Counted from the first letter of the stretch, positions 20,522 to 31,561 are shown. The stretch: 64,000 nt of DNA from Hyphomicrobiales bacterium (GCA_900469475.1 UBXG01000006.1:286820-350819); one strand, 5' to 3'. Numbers and translations are program-made. Notes: a model not told the origin generated them from the sequence alone.

Positions 20522-21184
20522 TCAATCGTCCGCGTAGCGCTGCTCTCGCCAGGGATCGCCATACATGTGATAGCCGTTCTTCTCCCAGAAGCCGGCCCTG
20601 TCGGCACCGATAAGCTCGATACGGTTCAGCCACTTGGCGCTCTTCCAGAAATAGAGATGCGGCACGACAAGGCGCATCGGGCCGCCATGTTCACCGGTCA
20701 GCGGCTGGCCTTCCCAGGCGGTGGCGAGAATGGCATCTTCGGCCGCGAAATCCGCAAGCGGCAGGTTGGTGGTATAGCCATCATAGCTCGTCAGCAACAC
20801 ATGCTGCGCCTCCGCCGTCGGCATGGCGAGATCAAGGATATCGCGCGTCGAAACCCCTTCCCAGCGATTGTCGTAGCGCGACCAGGTCGTCACGCAATGA
20901 ATGTCGCTGATCTTGGTGCTTTGCTGGATCGCCTGGAAAGCCGCCCAATCGAGGCTGAGCCGCGTTTCAACGAAACCGATCACATCAAGCCGCCAACTCG
21001 ATAGCGAAATCTGTGGCTGCACGCCGAGATCGAGCACCGGCCAGTTCTTGACGAGATGCTGCCCCGGCGGCAACCGCTCGGTCTCCGGCCGGCTGATACG
21101 CCCCGTCAGAAACTTGCCCTCCGCCGCCCAGCGGCGCTTGGAAGTCGTGAGCTTGCTATCGGCGGGGATCTGGTCGTCGCTCAT
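20522..21184 (-). CDS. Sulfite-oxidase-fold molybdopterin-dependent oxidoreductase
   Basis: A 220-aa protein with the oxidoreductase molybdopterin-binding domain: SWRLDVIGFVE, the molybdenum-ligand Cys97 in ISDIHCVTTWSRYDNRWEGVS, and EHGGPMRLVVPHLYFWKSAKW. It has no signal or Tat peptide, no heme and no dimerisation domain, so it is a minimal YedY-like single-domain member, probably cytoplasmic. The substrate is unknown. AGAGAGGA about ten bases upstream supports the start. It lies downstream of hutD but is separated by 81 bp and is unlikely to belong to the hut operon. Confidence 0.8.
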   Translation of the reverse strand: MSDDQIPADSKLTTSKRRWAAEGKFLTGRISRPETERLPPGQHLVKNWPVLDLGVQPQISLSSWRLDVIGFVETRLSLDWAAFQAIQQSTKISDIHCVTTWSRYDNRWEGVSTRDILDLAMPTAEAQHVLLTSYDGYTTNLPLADFAAEDAILATAWEGQPLTGEHGGPMRLVVPHLYFWKSAKWLNRIELIGADRAGFWEKNGYHMYGDPWREQRYADD

Positions 21185-21265
21185 GCCGGCTATCCTCTCT
21201 TTGCTGAGTAGAAATAGGATAATCGGTACGGGTTCATGTCAAGCCGAAGAACATCTCATAGCCGG

Positions 21266-21829
21266 CTATATTGCCTTAATGGTAATCCAGAACAGCTGCG
21301 CCTTGCCCGAAATGGACCGCTCTGCGACGTCACCCTCCGAGACAAGCAGGCAATCGCCTGCGCTAAGCGCCGTCCCATCGATTTCACCATTGCCGCGATG
21401 GCAAAGGACAAGGGTCGTCCCAGCCTCGAAGGCGACTTTGCTATTTCCGTCGACCGAAACGCGCCTCACCGAATGCGTGAAACGCCCCCGCCGTGTCATC
21501 ACATTGAGATCCGTAATGGTGCCATCGATCAGGGTCGCCGAAGTCGACGCGTCGGCAGCAAAGGGCAGCGGTTCGCTCGCCTGCGTCAAGCGCTCGGGCG
21601 CACGCCCCTGGATGAAGAGGGTCATGCCCTCGCCATCAAGGATAGATAGCGTACGATCGATACCCGGAAAAACCGAAAACGGCCCGTCCGTCGCAACGGT
21701 TGCCATGCTGACGCGCCAGTCGAAGTCGGCAAGCCCGACGCCCTCGGGCGAAACGGCGATCTCCACCGTTTCCCCGCCGCCGTTTTTCCAAGGCATGCGC
21801 TTGTGATCGCTGGCGCGTAGCAGCTTCAT
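21266..21829 (-). CDS. hutD: HutD family protein
   Basis: A 187-aa cupin-fold protein of the HutD/Ves family. Recognisable parts are MPWKNGGGETVEIAVSPEG at the N-terminus, FDWRVSMATVATDGPFSVFPGIDRTL and the C-terminal GDCLLVSEGDVAE. In Pseudomonas, HutD is thought to limit excess induction of histidine catabolism, possibly by binding formylglutamate. It is the last gene of hutIHUD and starts two bases after the hutU stop, so it is cotranscribed. Confidence 0.88.
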   Translation of the reverse strand: MKLLRASDHKRMPWKNGGGETVEIAVSPEGVGLADFDWRVSMATVATDGPFSVFPGIDRTLSILDGEGMTLFIQGRAPERLTQASEPLPFAADASTSATLIDGTITDLNVMTRRGRFTHSVRRVSVDGNSKVAFEAGTTLVLCHRGNGEIDGTALSAGDCLLVSEGDVAERSISGKAQLFWITIKAI

Positions 21830-21831
21830 CT

Positions 21832-23517
21832 TTAGTTCCCCAAGATGGCCGGCAGGCGCAGGCCCTGCTGCTTAGCCCAGTCGAGCGCGATGTCGTAGCC
21901 TGCATCTGCGTGGCGCATGACGCCGGTCGCCGGGTCGTTCCAGAGAACGCGCTCCAGGCGCTTGGCCGCATCATCCGTGCCATCGGCGCAGATGACCATG
22001 CCGGAGTGCTGGGAAAAGCCCATGCCGACGCCGCCACCGTGGTGCAGCGATACCCAGGTGGCACCCGATGCAGTGTTGAGCAGCGCGTTGAGCAGCGGCC
22101 AATCGGAAACGGCATCCGAGCCATCCTTCATGGCTTCCGTTTCACGGTTCGGCGAGGCGACGGAGCCGCTATCGAGATGGTCGCGGCCGATGACGACAGG
22201 AGCCTTCAGCTCGCCGTTCCTGACCATTTCGTTGAAGGCGAGACCGAGGCGATGGCGATCGCCGAGGCCGACCCAGCAAATGCGCGCCGGCAGGCCCTGA
22301 AAGGCGATGCGCTCGCGCGCCATGTCGAGCCAATTGTGCAGGTGCTTGTTGTCAGGCAGCAGCTCCTTCACCTTCGCGTCGGTCTTGTAGATATCCTCCG
22401 GATCGCCCGAGAGAGCAGCCCAGCGGAACGGACCGATGCCGCGGCAGAACAGCGGACGGATATAGGCCGGGACGAAACCCGGGAAGGCGAAGGCATTTTC
22501 AAAACCTTCGTCCTTGGCGACCTGGCGGATGTTGTTGCCGTAATCGAGCGTCGGCACGCCGGCGTTCCAGAAATCGACCATGGCTTCGACATGCACCTTC
22601 ATCGATGCGCGGGCGGCAGCTTCGACGGACTTCGGATCGCTCTCGCGCTTGGCCCGGTGTTCAGCCACCGTCCAGCCTGCCGGCAGGTAGCCGTTCAGCG
22701 GGTCGTGCGCAGAAGTCTGGTCGGTGACGATATCCGGGCGCGGACCACCGGCCTTCATGCGCTTTACGAGTTCCGGGAAGATCTCGGCGGCGTTGCCGAG
22801 CAGGCCGACGGACTTGGCTTCGCCGGCCTTCGTCCACTTGTCGATCAGGGCAAGTGCTTCATCCAGCGTCTTTGCCTTCTCGTCGACATAGCGGGTGCGC
22901 AGGCGGAAATCGATGCGGGTTTCGTCGGATTCGACGGCCAGGCAGCATGCGCCGGCCATGACGGCCGCCAGCGGCTGTGCACCGCCCATGCCACCGAGAC
23001 CGCCGGTCAGGATCCACTTGCCCTTGAGGTTGCCGTTATAGTGCTGGCGGCCGGCCTCAACGAAGGTCTCATAGGTGCCCTGCACGATGCCCTGCGTGCC
23101 GATGTAGATCCACGAGCCGGCCGTCATCTGGCCGTACATGGCAAGGCCCTTCTTATCCAGCTCGTTGAAGTGATCCCAGGTCGCCCAATGCGGCACGAGG
23201 TTGGAGTTGGCGATGAGCACGCGCGGCGCATCCTTGTGGGTGCGGAACACGGCGACCGGCTTGCCGGACTGCACGAGCAGCGTCTCGTCTTCGTTGAGCG
23301 TCTTCAGCGTCGCAGCAATACGGTCGAAATCGTCCCAGGTGCGGGCGGCACGGCCGATGCCGCCATAGACGACCAGCTCGTTGGGGTTTTCCGCAACGTC
23401 GGGATCGAGATTGTTCATCAGCATGCGTAGCGGCGCTTCGGTCAGCCAGCTCTTGGCATTGAGCTCCGGACCACGGGGCGCGCGGACTTCGCGGATATTA
23501 TGGCGTGGATTGGTCAT
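21832..23517 (-). CDS. hutU: Urocanate hydratase (urocanase)
   Basis: Second enzyme of histidine degradation, converting urocanate to imidazolonepropionate with tightly bound NAD. The 561 aa fit the family's 550-570. [24 protein letters not shown] and the NAD-binding region with [17 protein letters not shown] are typical, as is the C-terminal [15 protein letters not shown] cysteine motif. ATG at 23517 ([16 protein letters not shown]) is chosen; a longer reading would add 21 residues that overlap hutH. It begins one base after the hutH stop. Confidence 0.95.
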   Translation of the reverse strand: MTNPRHNIREVRAPRGPELNAKSWLTEAPLRMLMNNLDPDVAENPNELVVYGGIGRAARTWDDFDRIAATLKTLNEDETLLVQSGKPVAVFRTHKDAPRVLIANSNLVPHWATWDHFNELDKKGLAMYGQMTAGSWIYIGTQGIVQGTYETFVEAGRQHYNGNLKGKWILTGGLGGMGGAQPLAAVMAGACCLAVESDETRIDFRLRTRYVDEKAKTLDEALALIDKWTKAGEAKSVGLLGNAAEIFPELVKRMKAGGPRPDIVTDQTSAHDPLNGYLPAGWTVAEHRAKRESDPKSVEAAARASMKVHVEAMVDFWNAGVPTLDYGNNIRQVAKDEGFENAFAFPGFVPAYIRPLFCRGIGPFRWAALSGDPEDIYKTDAKVKELLPDNKHLHNWLDMARERIAFQGLPARICWVGLGDRHRLGLAFNEMVRNGELKAPVVIGRDHLDSGSVASPNRETEAMKDGSDAVSDWPLLNALLNTASGATWVSLHHGGGVGMGFSQHSGMVICADGTDDAAKRLERVLWNDPATGVMRHADAGYDIALDWAKQQGLRLPAILGN

Positions 23518-23518
23518 G

Positions 23519-25054
23519 TCACATCTCCAAGGAGGGCAGGATGTCGGTTGAAATCGAGGCATTGAGTGCGCCGGAAGCAATGAGGTCGCTGGCGGCTTTC
23601 AGGTCATTCGCCATGTAGCGGTCCTCTTCCAGCGAAGGCACGGCGGCGCGGATCGAAGCAATGGCAAGGGTCAGTTCCGGGCTGGTCGTCAGCGGCGCGC
23701 GCAGCTCGACGCCCTGGGCAGCGGTCAGCGCTTCGATACCGATGATGGCAAAGAGGTTTTCGGTCATCTGGAGCAGGCGACGGGCACCATGGCAGGCCAT
23801 GGACACATGGTCTTCCTGGTTGGCCGAGGTCGGCGTCGAGTCGACCGACGCCGGATGCGACATCTGCTTGTTTTCCGACATCAGCGCCGCCGAGGTCACT
23901 TCGGCAATCATCAGGCCGGAGTTCAGGCCCGGCTTTTTGGCGAGGAATGCCGGCAGACCGTAGCTGAGCGCGGGGTCGACGAGCAGCGCGATGCGGCGCT
24001 GTGCAATCGCGCCGATTTCACAGACGGCAATGGCGATCTGGTCGGCCGCAAAGGCGACAGGCTCGGCGTGGAAATTGCCGCCGGAAACGACGGAATTGTC
24101 CGAAAGCACGAGCGGATTGTCTGTCACGGCATTGGCTTCGACTTCGAGCGTGCGGCCGACGGAACGCAGAAGATCGAGGCAGGCGCCATCCACCTGCGGC
24201 TGGCAGCGAATGCAATAAGGGTCCTGCACACGCTCGTCGCCCTCGATATGGCTTTCGCGGATCACTGAGCCGGCCAGCAGGCCGCGAAGGGCAGCAGCGG
24301 TATCGATCTGGCCCTTATGGCCGCGCAGCGTATGAATATCCGGATGGAACGGGGCGGAAGAACCCATGGCCGCATCCGTCGACATGGCGCCAGTGATGAG
24401 AGCAGCCTGGGCGGCACGATGGGCGCGGAAGAGGCCGGCAAGCGCAAGCGCGGTCGACACCTGCGTGCCGTTGATCAGAGCCAGCCCTTCCTTGGCGGCA
24501 AGTACGACCGGCTTAAGGCCAGCCTTTTCGAGCGCTGCCGCGCCGGAGAGCTGCTCACCGGCATAGAAGGCCTCGCCATGACCCATCATGACAGCGGTCA
24601 TATGCGCGAGCGGCGCCAGATCACCGGAAGCGCCAACTGAGCCCTTTTCGGGGATGACGGGCACGACGCCCTTTTCAAGCATGCCTTCGATCAGCCGTAC
24701 CAACTCCAGCCGCACGCCGGATGCGCCGCGGCCGAGCGAAATGAGCTTCAGCGACATGATGAGGCGAACGACATTCTCAGGGAGCGGCTGGCCGACGCCG
24801 CAGCAATGCGAGAGGATGAGATTGCGCTGAAGAGTCGCGACATCGGCGCTGTCGATCTTGATCGAGGCCAGTTTGCCGAAGCCGGTATTGATACCATAGA
24901 CCGGCGCATTGCCGGCAGCGATCTCCGCGATGCGGGCCGCGGCCTTGGCAATGCCGGCATCGAAGGAGGCATCAAGCTTGGCGGGCTCACCGGTCCAGTA
25001 GATTGCCGCCAATTGTTGCAGCGAAACGGAGCCGGGATAGAGAACGACGGTCAT
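23519..25054 (-). CDS. hutH: Histidine ammonia-lyase
   Basis: First enzyme of histidine degradation, eliminating ammonia to give urocanate. Of its 511 aa, Ala142-Ser143-Gly144 ([16 protein letters not shown]) forms the autocatalytic MIO electrophile. Tyr53 in YGINTGFG and the [20 protein letters not shown] segment are also as expected. The start at 25054 overlaps the hutI stop by 4 bp (ATGA), so upstream extensions are rejected. Confidence 0.95.
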   Translation of the reverse strand: MTVVLYPGSVSLQQLAAIYWTGEPAKLDASFDAGIAKAAARIAEIAAGNAPVYGINTGFGKLASIKIDSADVATLQRNLILSHCCGVGQPLPENVVRLIMSLKLISLGRGASGVRLELVRLIEGMLEKGVVPVIPEKGSVGASGDLAPLAHMTAVMMGHGEAFYAGEQLSGAAALEKAGLKPVVLAAKEGLALINGTQVSTALALAGLFRAHRAAQAALITGAMSTDAAMGSSAPFHPDIHTLRGHKGQIDTAAALRGLLAGSVIRESHIEGDERVQDPYCIRCQPQVDGACLDLLRSVGRTLEVEANAVTDNPLVLSDNSVVSGGNFHAEPVAFAADQIAIAVCEIGAIAQRRIALLVDPALSYGLPAFLAKKPGLNSGLMIAEVTSAALMSENKQMSHPASVDSTPTSANQEDHVSMACHGARRLLQMTENLFAIIGIEALTAAQGVELRAPLTTSPELTLAIASIRAAVPSLEEDRYMANDLKAASDLIASGALNASISTDILPSLEM

Positions 25055-26307
25055 CGGTGGAACCTTTTTCCCTTGAATACGTGGGCATGGAGGGGATTGA
25101 AGCCGATGCGGTAGACAAGCTCCGCGAGGCTTTCGACATCCCAGATGGCAAAATCGGCCGACTTGCCGGCTTCGAGCGTACCCGTTTCGGGGAGCAACCC
25201 AAGGGCACGCGCGCCTTCGCGTGTGGCGCCGGCGATGCATTCCTCGACCGTCAGGCGGAAAAGGGTGGCAGCCATGTTCATGGTTAGCAGCAGCGAGGTC
25301 AGCGGCGAGGTACCGGGATTGGAGTCCGTGGCGATGGCGATCGAGACGCCCGCATCACGCAGGGCTTGAACCGGCGGCTTCTGCTTCTCGTTGATGGCAT
25401 AGAAGGCACCTGGCAGCAGCACCGCAACCGTGCCAGCCGCAGCCATCGCCTTGACGCCATCCTCATCGAGATATTCGACATGATCGGCTGATAAAGCACC
25501 ATAGGAGGCAGCAAGCTTGGCGCCGCCCAAATTGGAAAGCTGCTCCGCATGCAGCTTCACCGGAATACCGAGCGACTTGGCAAGATCGAAGACGCGGGCG
25601 ATTTCCGCCGTCGAAAAGGCTATACCTTCGCAGAAGCCATCAACAGCATCGACAAGACCTTCGGCATGCGCCTGTTTCAAGCCGGGCAGCACGACATCGG
25701 TAATATAGTCGCCGTTGCGGCCCTTGTACTCCACCGGGGTCGCGTGCGCGCCGAGATAGGAGGTGACGACGCGAACCGGGCGGACTGTCTCCAGCTTGCG
25801 TGCGGCTCGCAGCATCTTCAATTCGGATTCAATGTTGAGGCCGTAGCCCGATTTCACCTCGATCGTCGTCACGCCTTCGGACAGCAGCGTGTCGAGACGC
25901 GGCAAGGCAGCAGCAACAAGCTCGTCCACCGATAGCGCGCGCGTCGCGTTGACGGAGGAAACGATGCCGCCGCCGGCACGGGCGATTTCTTCGTAGCTCG
26001 CACCTTCGAGCCGCATCTCGAATTCGCGGGCGCGATTGCCGCCATAGACGATATGTGTGTGGCAATCGACGAGGGCGGGGGTCACCCAGCGCCCTTCGAG
26101 ATCGATGATTTCAGCGCCTGATGTATCGGGCAGATCGGCTTCATGGCCGGCAAAGACGATACGGCCGCCCTTGGTCAGGATCGCGCCCTTCTCGACCGTG
26201 CCGAGCCGGGCTTCGCCCTCTTTCAAGGTCGCAAGGCGAGCATTGCGCCAGACGCGGCCTGCCGCGTCGTCTTTCTCGCCATCTTCGGAAAAATTGTTCC
26301 CATCCAT
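25051..26307 (-). CDS. hutI: Imidazolonepropionase
   Basis: Third step: hydrolysis of 4-imidazolone-5-propionate to N-formimino-L-glutamate by a metal-dependent amidohydrolase. Of its 418 aa, metal ligands appear in [33 protein letters not shown] and [13 protein letters not shown] at 26307 is chosen because AGGAAAGG lies upstream and the 40 extra residues of a longer reading cross the HutC operator. It is the first gene of hutIHUD. Confidence 0.94.
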   Translation of the reverse strand: MDGNNFSEDGEKDDAAGRVWRNARLATLKEGEARLGTVEKGAILTKGGRIVFAGHEADLPDTSGAEIIDLEGRWVTPALVDCHTHIVYGGNRAREFEMRLEGASYEEIARAGGGIVSSVNATRALSVDELVAAALPRLDTLLSEGVTTIEVKSGYGLNIESELKMLRAARKLETVRPVRVVTSYLGAHATPVEYKGRNGDYITDVVLPGLKQAHAEGLVDAVDGFCEGIAFSTAEIARVFDLAKSLGIPVKLHAEQLSNLGGAKLAASYGALSADHVEYLDEDGVKAMAAAGTVAVLLPGAFYAINEKQKPPVQALRDAGVSIAIATDSNPGTSPLTSLLLTMNMAATLFRLTVEECIAGATREGARALGLLPETGTLEAGKSADFAIWDVESLAELVYRIGFNPLHAHVFKGKRFHR

Positions 26308-26337
26308 CAGCTTTACGCCTTTCCTCGTTGGCTCATA

Positions 26338-26349
26338 ATGTATATACAT
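26338..26349. promoter_or_regulatory. HutC operator in the divergent hut promoter region
   Basis: ATGTATATACAT is a perfect 12-bp palindrome lying between the divergent hutI (starts 26307) and hutF (starts 26409) genes. HutC repressors of proteobacteria bind TGTATATACA-like palindromes and are released by urocanate. A single site here could shut both arms. Confidence 0.8.
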
Positions 26350-26408
26350 AATCGAAAGGCTGACAAGAGGGATTTTGGACTCCGCGTCCGAAAGGAAAGG
26401 GTGAGACC

Positions 26409-27752
26409 ATGACGAGACTTCATGCACGCACGGCTTTGCTTGCCGACGGATGGCACGAGAATGTGCGATTGACCCTCGAAGACGGCCGCATCGCCGAGAT
26501 CGCGACCGATGTCGCTCCCGAAGACGGTGATGACAGGCAGAATGTTCTGGTTCCGGCGACGCCGAACCTGCACAGCCACGCCTTTCAGCGCGCCATGGCC
26601 GGCCTAGCCGAAGTCCGCGGTCCGGCCAATGACAGCTTCTGGAGCTGGCGCACCGTCATGTACAAATTCGCTTTGTCGATGACCCCGGATCATGTCGAGG
26701 CCGTCGCAGCGCAGCTCTATATGGAAATGCTGGAAGCCGGCTTCTCCCGGGTCGGTGAATTCCACTACCTGCACCATGACAAGGACGGCAGCCATTATGC
26801 CAACATCGCCGAACTGGCCGAGCGCATCGCCGCCGCCAGCACTGAGACCGGCATCGCGCTGACTCTTCTACCCGTCTTCTATGCCCATTCCGGCTTCGGC
26901 GGCGCCGCTCCCATTGAGGGCCAGCGCCGCTTCATCAATTCGATCGAGAGCTTCGAAGCGCTGATGGCCGGCTGCCGCACCGTCACCAGTCGCCTGCCCG
27001 GCGCCGAACTCGGTATCGCGCCGCATAGTCTGCGGGCCGTGACGCCCGAAGAGCTGGCAAAGCTCGTGCCGATCGCCGGCGATGGGCCGATCCACATCCA
27101 TGTCGCCGAGCAGGTGAAAGAAGTCGAAGACTGCATCGCCTGGTCAAGTGCCCGCCCGGTGCAATGGCTGCTCGACAACGCACCTATGAATGAGCGCTGG
27201 TGCCTGATCCACGCCACGCATATGACCGAGGATGAAACCCGGCGCATGGCTAGGAGCGGCGCGGTCGCAGGCCTTTGCCCCATCACCGAGGCCAATCTCG
27301 GCGACGGCGTTTTCGCTGCACCGCTCTTCCTCGAAGAAGGCGGCCGCTACGGCGTCGGCTCGGATTCCAACATCCTGATTTCGGTGCCCGAGGAGTTGCG
27401 GCAGCTCGAATATTCGCAGCGTCTGGCGCTGCGCGCCCGCAACGTCATCGCCACGACCGGCGGCTCGACCGCCCGCATGCTGTTCGATGGCGCGCTGGCG
27501 GGCGGCGGCGCAGCTCTTAAGGCACCGGCAGGCCTTGCCGTCGGCAACCATGCCGATATCGTTTCGCTCGATGTGAGTGCCGTGCCTTATCTCTCCGGCG
27601 ACCGAATTCTCGATCACTGGACTTTTGCCGGCGGCGTCAAGGTCGATGGCGTCTGGGCGCTGGGCCGCAAGCAGGTCGAAGGCGGCCGCCATCGAAAGAG
27701 AGAGGAAATTTCGGCGCGATTCCGCCAGGCTATGGCCGAGCTGATCGCTTAA
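26409..27752 (+). CDS. hutF: Formimidoylglutamate deiminase
   Basis: Converts N-formimino-L-glutamate to N-formyl-L-glutamate and ammonia, the branch used by pseudomonads and rhizobia. This 447-aa amidohydrolase shows the metal motif [14 protein letters not shown], then [27 protein letters not shown] and [11 protein letters not shown]. It is divergent from hutIHUD and 52 bp upstream of hutC, with which it forms an operon. The expected next enzyme, HutG (formylglutamate amidohydrolase), is not in the window. Confidence 0.94.
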   Translation: MTRLHARTALLADGWHENVRLTLEDGRIAEIATDVAPEDGDDRQNVLVPATPNLHSHAFQRAMAGLAEVRGPANDSFWSWRTVMYKFALSMTPDHVEAVAAQLYMEMLEAGFSRVGEFHYLHHDKDGSHYANIAELAERIAAASTETGIALTLLPVFYAHSGFGGAAPIEGQRRFINSIESFEALMAGCRTVTSRLPGAELGIAPHSLRAVTPEELAKLVPIAGDGPIHIHVAEQVKEVEDCIAWSSARPVQWLLDNAPMNERWCLIHATHMTEDETRRMARSGAVAGLCPITEANLGDGVFAAPLFLEEGGRYGVGSDSNILISVPEELRQLEYSQRLALRARNVIATTGGSTARMLFDGALAGGGAALKAPAGLAVGNHADIVSLDVSAVPYLSGDRILDHWTFAGGVKVDGVWALGRKQVEGGRHRKREEISARFRQAMAELIA

Positions 27753-27804
27753 AAACCGCTTTTCCTCCCCTAGATTGGCCCCTAAATAACCTGCGGGAGA
27801 TCCC

Positions 27805-28551
27805 ATGTCTCACACGGAACAGACGGACGGTATGACCACAGGCAAAGAGGCGACCCTCCATCAGCGCATTCTCAGCGATATCGAGGGCCGGATCGTCTCC
27901 GGCGCCTGGCCTCCAGGGCATCGCATACCATTCGAGATGGACCTCGCAGAGCACTATGACTGCTCGCGCATGACGGTAAACAAGGTGCTGACCCAGCTTG
28001 CCCGCGCCGGCCTGATAGAGCGGCGAAAGCGCTCGGGCAGCTTCGTCACCCATCCGCAGGCGCAATCCGCCGTGCTTGAGATTCACGACATCAAGTCCGA
28101 GGTCCTATCACTCAATCTGCCCTATTCGCATAGGCTGATAAGGCTTGCCGAACGACGCGGACGGCCGGAGGACGCGCGCAGGCTGCAGTTCGTCGGCTCC
28201 ATACCGGTGATGGAGATCACCTGCATCCACTATGCCGGTCCGCGCCCCTTCTGCCTGGAAAATCGCGTCATCAATCTCGACGCGGTGCCGGAAGCGGCGA
28301 AGGCAGACTTCGAGACATTGCCGCCAGGCCCCTGGCTGCTCAACCAGGTGCCGTGGAGTACCGCCGAACATCAGATCCGCGCCATATCGGCCGAAGGCGA
28401 CGCGGCCGCCAACCTCGATATCCAAAAAGGGACGGCGTGCCTCGTCGTCGAACGGCGCACCTGGAGCGCCGCCGGCCCGATCACCCATGTTCGCCTCACC
28501 TATCCCGGTGATCGCCATAGCCTCGTGGCGCGCTTTACACCGGCAAGCTGA
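27805..28551 (+). CDS. hutC: Histidine utilization repressor, GntR/HutC family
   Basis: A 248-aa GntR-family repressor. The winged helix (about residues 17-83) includes HQRILSDIEGRIVSGAWPPGHRIPFE and CSRMTVNKVLTQLARAGLIERRKRSGSFV; the UTRA effector domain follows and ends with ITHVRLTYPGDRHSLVARF. Urocanate is the known inducer of HutC proteins. It follows hutF and should repress both arms through the palindrome at 26338-26349. A downstream ATG at residue 10 is an alternative start. Confidence 0.92.
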   Translation: MSHTEQTDGMTTGKEATLHQRILSDIEGRIVSGAWPPGHRIPFEMDLAEHYDCSRMTVNKVLTQLARAGLIERRKRSGSFVTHPQAQSAVLEIHDIKSEVLSLNLPYSHRLIRLAERRGRPEDARRLQFVGSIPVMEITCIHYAGPRPFCLENRVINLDAVPEAAKADFETLPPGPWLLNQVPWSTAEHQIRAISAEGDAAANLDIQKGTACLVVERRTWSAAGPITHVRLTYPGDRHSLVARFTPAS

Positions 28552-28567
28552 CAGTTGCCCGCCCCGA

Positions 28568-28720
28568 TTAAGGACGCTGCGGCGACTCTGTCGGCGGCGG
28601 AATGAGGCTGTCGGATTGACGGACAGGCGGAGCGGGATCGACCAGCAGGATACTGAGCGCAATCAGAACCAGTGCCAGAATCAGGAGGATTCCGATCAGA
28701 AGCGGACGAATTGCGGTCAT
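28568..28720 (-). CDS. 50-aa single-span membrane protein
   Basis: A short frame with GGAG seven bases upstream of ATG 28720. The product has one hydrophobic helix (residues 7-27, LLIGILLILALVLIALSILLV) and a short Pro-rich tail (PAPPVRQSDSLIPPPTESP). It is convergent with hutC, 16 bp beyond its stop. The well-placed ribosome site and clean membrane helix argue for a real gene of unknown function. Confidence 0.6.
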   Translation of the reverse strand: MTAIRPLLIGILLILALVLIALSILLVDPAPPVRQSDSLIPPPTESPQRP

Positions 28721-29032
28721 TTCGTTCTCCAATCTCCCCAGCCCAGCGCCAAGCGCGATAGGGAATTCGAGATAACCAACGCAGTCTAACGGTAAACGTT
28801 AAGCAATGCTTGATGTTCTGCGAAAAAATGGGCCTTTTCCCGAAATTTCTGCCCACGCCGGACGAGACCCCAATCTCACGCTTGTTTGAATGGTGAGTGA
28901 TGGAAGCGGCGCATAGGATCGCGATGTAGATGGCTTCAAAGCCGTTCCGCGGCTTCCGTCGATCAATTCCGACCTTCTTATCAAGCACGACCGGTGCATC
29001 GCTCGGCCGATATCTCAAGGGAGATTCCACTC

Positions 29033-29647
29033 ATGAATCGCAAACGTCTGATCGCGGCTGCGCTGACGCTCTCCGTCGCCACGCTTGCCGCGTTTCAAAG
29101 CGCCGGGGCCGCCGAGCGGGTAAGGGTGCGCGGCACCGTGGAAAGCCTCGATGGCGACACGCTCAAGGTCAAGTCCCGCGACGGCAAGGACATTACTGTT
29201 GCACTGAAATCCGGCTGGAACGTCGGTGGTGTCATCAAGGCTGCAGTCAGCGACATCAAGCCCGGCGATTTCGTCGGCATCGCCTCGCAGCCGACTGACA
29301 GCGGTATCAATGGCGCGATCGAAGTCGTCATCTTCCCGGCCTCGATGAAGGGAACGGGCGAAGGCGACCGCCCTTGGGATTCAGCGCCGAACAGCTCGAT
29401 GACCAACGCCACGGTCGCCAATGCCGTGACCTCGGTCAACGGCCCGACATTGACGCTCACCTACAAGGACGGCGAACGCAAGATCAATATCCCGGATGGC
29501 ACGCCCGTCGTGACGCTGACATCAGCAACGAAAGCCGATCTGAAGCCCGGCGCCGGCGTCTTCATCACAGGCGAGCAAACCGGAGAGACCGCAGTCTCCG
29601 CCGACAGGGTTGCCGTCGGCCTCAACGGCACCGTGCCGCCGATGTGA
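29033..29647 (+). CDS. Secreted protein with two beta-rich repeats (DUF5666-like)
   Basis: A 204-aa protein beginning with a signal peptide (MNRKRLIAAALTLSVATLAAFQSAGAA). Two similar halves follow: RVRGTVESLDGDTLKVKSRDGKDITVAL with SDIKPGDFVGIAS, and VANAVTSVNGPTLTLTYKDGERKINI with ADLKPGAGVFITG. This repeated small-barrel pattern resembles DUF5666-type domains, whose function is unknown. AGGGAGA ten bases upstream sets the start; an ATG at 28994 is rejected. No operon partner. The upstream gap 28721-29032 shows no other supported feature. Confidence 0.7.
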   Translation: MNRKRLIAAALTLSVATLAAFQSAGAAERVRVRGTVESLDGDTLKVKSRDGKDITVALKSGWNVGGVIKAAVSDIKPGDFVGIASQPTDSGINGAIEVVIFPASMKGTGEGDRPWDSAPNSSMTNATVANAVTSVNGPTLTLTYKDGERKINIPDGTPVVTLTSATKADLKPGAGVFITGEQTGETAVSADRVAVGLNGTVPPM

Positions 29648-30081
29648 TGGATTGGCAGCGGGGTAGATAACGACCCTCTCGGCCGATCGAGCCAGGCACG
29701 ATCCTAATTTCGGAGATCCCGGCTGAGGACGAGCATCAACAGCGCGTCTTCGCCACCATAATTCTTGGTTTTGGTTTTTCGATCGCAAAGATCGAAACAC
29801 AATCGCACCATCAAGGACGGCGCCGCCGTCTAGCCTATTCGATATTCGATGGACGGCCTGCGCCGGATGACGGCGATCAGGCAGTTCTTGGCTCGTCGAT
29901 GCCGGGTGAACGCCTGAATAGGCTGCTTTTCGGGCTCCATTGCGACGCGAAAACGACCACCGGTAGGCCATGCCCAAAGGCAAAAAAATGCAAAGCCGAT
30001 TGAAATATAGCCTATTGCATAATTCTTATATCGGTCGTATTTGTTTAGTAGCATCATAGCCTGATCCTCCCGGAGCCCCGC
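29648..30081. other. 434-bp intergenic stretch before mntH
   Basis: It contains the small minus-strand frame listed separately and the probable mntH promoter in the AT-rich part near 29985-30050. ATGCAA (29988-29993) and TTGCAT (30015-30020) form a loose inverted repeat. No Mn riboswitch or clear Fur/Mur/MntR box could be supported. Confidence 0.4.
29830..30057 (-). CDS. Doubtful 75-aa membrane ORF divergent from mntH
   Basis: Starts at ATG 30057 with GGGAGG eight bases upstream. The product opens [20 protein letters not shown], has one possible membrane helix (about residues 14-31) and ends with a basic tail. The ribosome site is good and the codons are AT-rich compared with neighbours. However, the frame covers the region where the mntH promoter should lie, so it may be chance. 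Confidence 0.3.
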   Translation of the reverse strand: MMLLNKYDRYKNYAIGYISIGFAFFCLWAWPTGGRFRVAMEPEKQPIQAFTRHRRAKNCLIAVIRRRPSIEYRIG

Positions 30082-31428
30082 ATGACGCAAGTTCAAGAAG
30101 CTGCAGCATGGCGGTTTGCCAGCCGCGATGAAGACGATCGTCCGAGCCTTCCCGAAGTCAATGCCACCGTCAGGGTTCCTCATGGCGGCAGCTGGATTCG
30201 GCGCCTGATCGCTTTCGTCGGTCCAGGTTATATGATTTCCGTCGGCTATATGGACCCCGGCAACTGGGCGACCGATCTCGCCGGCGGCGCGCAGTTCGGC
30301 TATACGCTTCTAACCGTCATCATGCTGTCGAACCTGATGGCGATCCTTTTACAGGCGCTTTCGGCGAGATTAGGCATAGCCACCGGCCGCGATCTCGCAC
30401 AGGCCTGTCGCGATCACTATCCGCGGCCGATCAATCTGGCACTGTGGTTTGCCTGCGAACTCGCCATCATCGCCTGCGATCTCGCCGAAGTCATCGGCAC
30501 GGCGATCGCATTGCAGCTGCTCTTCGGAATTCCGTTGATCGGCGGCGCACTGATCACCGCGCTGGACGCCTTTCTATTGCTGCTGCTGATGAGCAAGGGT
30601 TTCCGTTATCTCGAAGCTTTCGTCATCGCGCTGCTGATCGTCATTGCCACTTGTTTCGCCATCCAGATCGTCGCGGCCGCACCGCCGGTGGCAGCGATCC
30701 TCCAAGGTTTCATTCCCTCGCCGGAAATCGTCACCAATCACGAGATGCTCTATATCGCCATGGGCATCATCGGCGCGACGGTCATGCCGCATAATCTCTA
30801 TCTGCACTCCTCCATCGTGCAGACCCGCGCCTACAAGCGCACGGAAGAGGGGCGCCGCGATGCCATCAAATGGGCAACGATCGACAGCACGGTTGCCCTC
30901 ATACTGGCGCTCTTCGTCAATGCCGCAATCCTGATCGTCGCTGCCGCCGCTTTCCATACCAGCGGCCATTCCGACGTCGCCGAGATCGGCCAGGCCTACG
31001 AGCTGCTGTCGCCGCTGCTCGGCCTCGGCATCGCTTCCACCCTTTTTGCGATCGCGTTGCTCGCCTCCGGCCTCAACTCCACCGTTACGGCGACGCTTGC
31101 CGGCCAGATCGTGATGGAAGGCTTTCTCAGGCTGAGGATTCCGCATTGGGCAAGACGGCTTTTGACGCGCGGCCTCGCAATTATTCCGGTTGTGTTCGTG
31201 ACCGCTATTTATGGTGAAAAAGGCACTGCAAACCTGCTTGTGCTGAGCCAGGTCGTTCTCTCCATGCAACTGCCCTTTGCCGTCATTCCTCTGGTCCAAT
31301 TCGTCACGAATCGCGAGAAAATGGGCAGTTTCGTCATATCGAGAAGCGTCGCCGTTCTCTCGTGGATCGTTGCCGCGATCATCCTGGCGCTGAACTTCAA
31401 ACTGCTCTACGACACCATCTTCGGTTGA
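30082..31428 (+). CDS. mntH: NRAMP-family Mn(II)/H+ symporter
   Basis: Inner-membrane manganese importer of 448 aa with 11 predicted helices. The metal-binding first helix has [17 protein letters not shown], and the sixth helix has the [15 protein letters not shown] motif characteristic of NRAMP proteins. The N-terminal 45 residues are soluble and longer than in E. coli. It is monocistronic. Rhizobial mntH genes are usually manganese-repressed through Mur or MntR, but no clear box was identified. Confidence 0.93.
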   Translation: MTQVQEAAAWRFASRDEDDRPSLPEVNATVRVPHGGSWIRRLIAFVGPGYMISVGYMDPGNWATDLAGGAQFGYTLLTVIMLSNLMAILLQALSARLGIATGRDLAQACRDHYPRPINLALWFACELAIIACDLAEVIGTAIALQLLFGIPLIGGALITALDAFLLLLLMSKGFRYLEAFVIALLIVIATCFAIQIVAAAPPVAAILQGFIPSPEIVTNHEMLYIAMGIIGATVMPHNLYLHSSIVQTRAYKRTEEGRRDAIKWATIDSTVALILALFVNAAILIVAAAAFHTSGHSDVAEIGQAYELLSPLLGLGIASTLFAIALLASGLNSTVTATLAGQIVMEGFLRLRIPHWARRLLTRGLAIIPVVFVTAIYGEKGTANLLVLSQVVLSMQLPFAVIPLVQFVTNREKMGSFVISRSVAVLSWIVAAIILALNFKLLYDTIFG

Positions 31429-31561
31429 CGAATCATCGAGAACGCGCAAATCTCGCCCCTGTGGACGATCACGGCAATTAACTGACTCGTAATATTTGCC
31501 TAGATTTCGCCATGATTTGCCCTAGTTTGGGCCCACCGCAGTCTGCAGGGTTCCTCACTTC

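Noticed and set aside
21258..21269. ATAGCCGGCTAT palindrome at the hutD end as an operator
   Set aside because: It covers the hutD stop codon, far from any promoter; more likely chance or part of a weak terminator.
25055..25240. 62-residue N-terminal extension of hutH
   Set aside because: It overlaps hutI and is out of line with the family; the ATGA overlap at 25051-25054 marks the real start.
29985..30081. Manganese riboswitch or Mur/MntR box before mntH
   Set aside because: Looked for conserved riboswitch stems and box motifs; only a loose ATGCAA/TTGCAT repeat was found, which is not enough.
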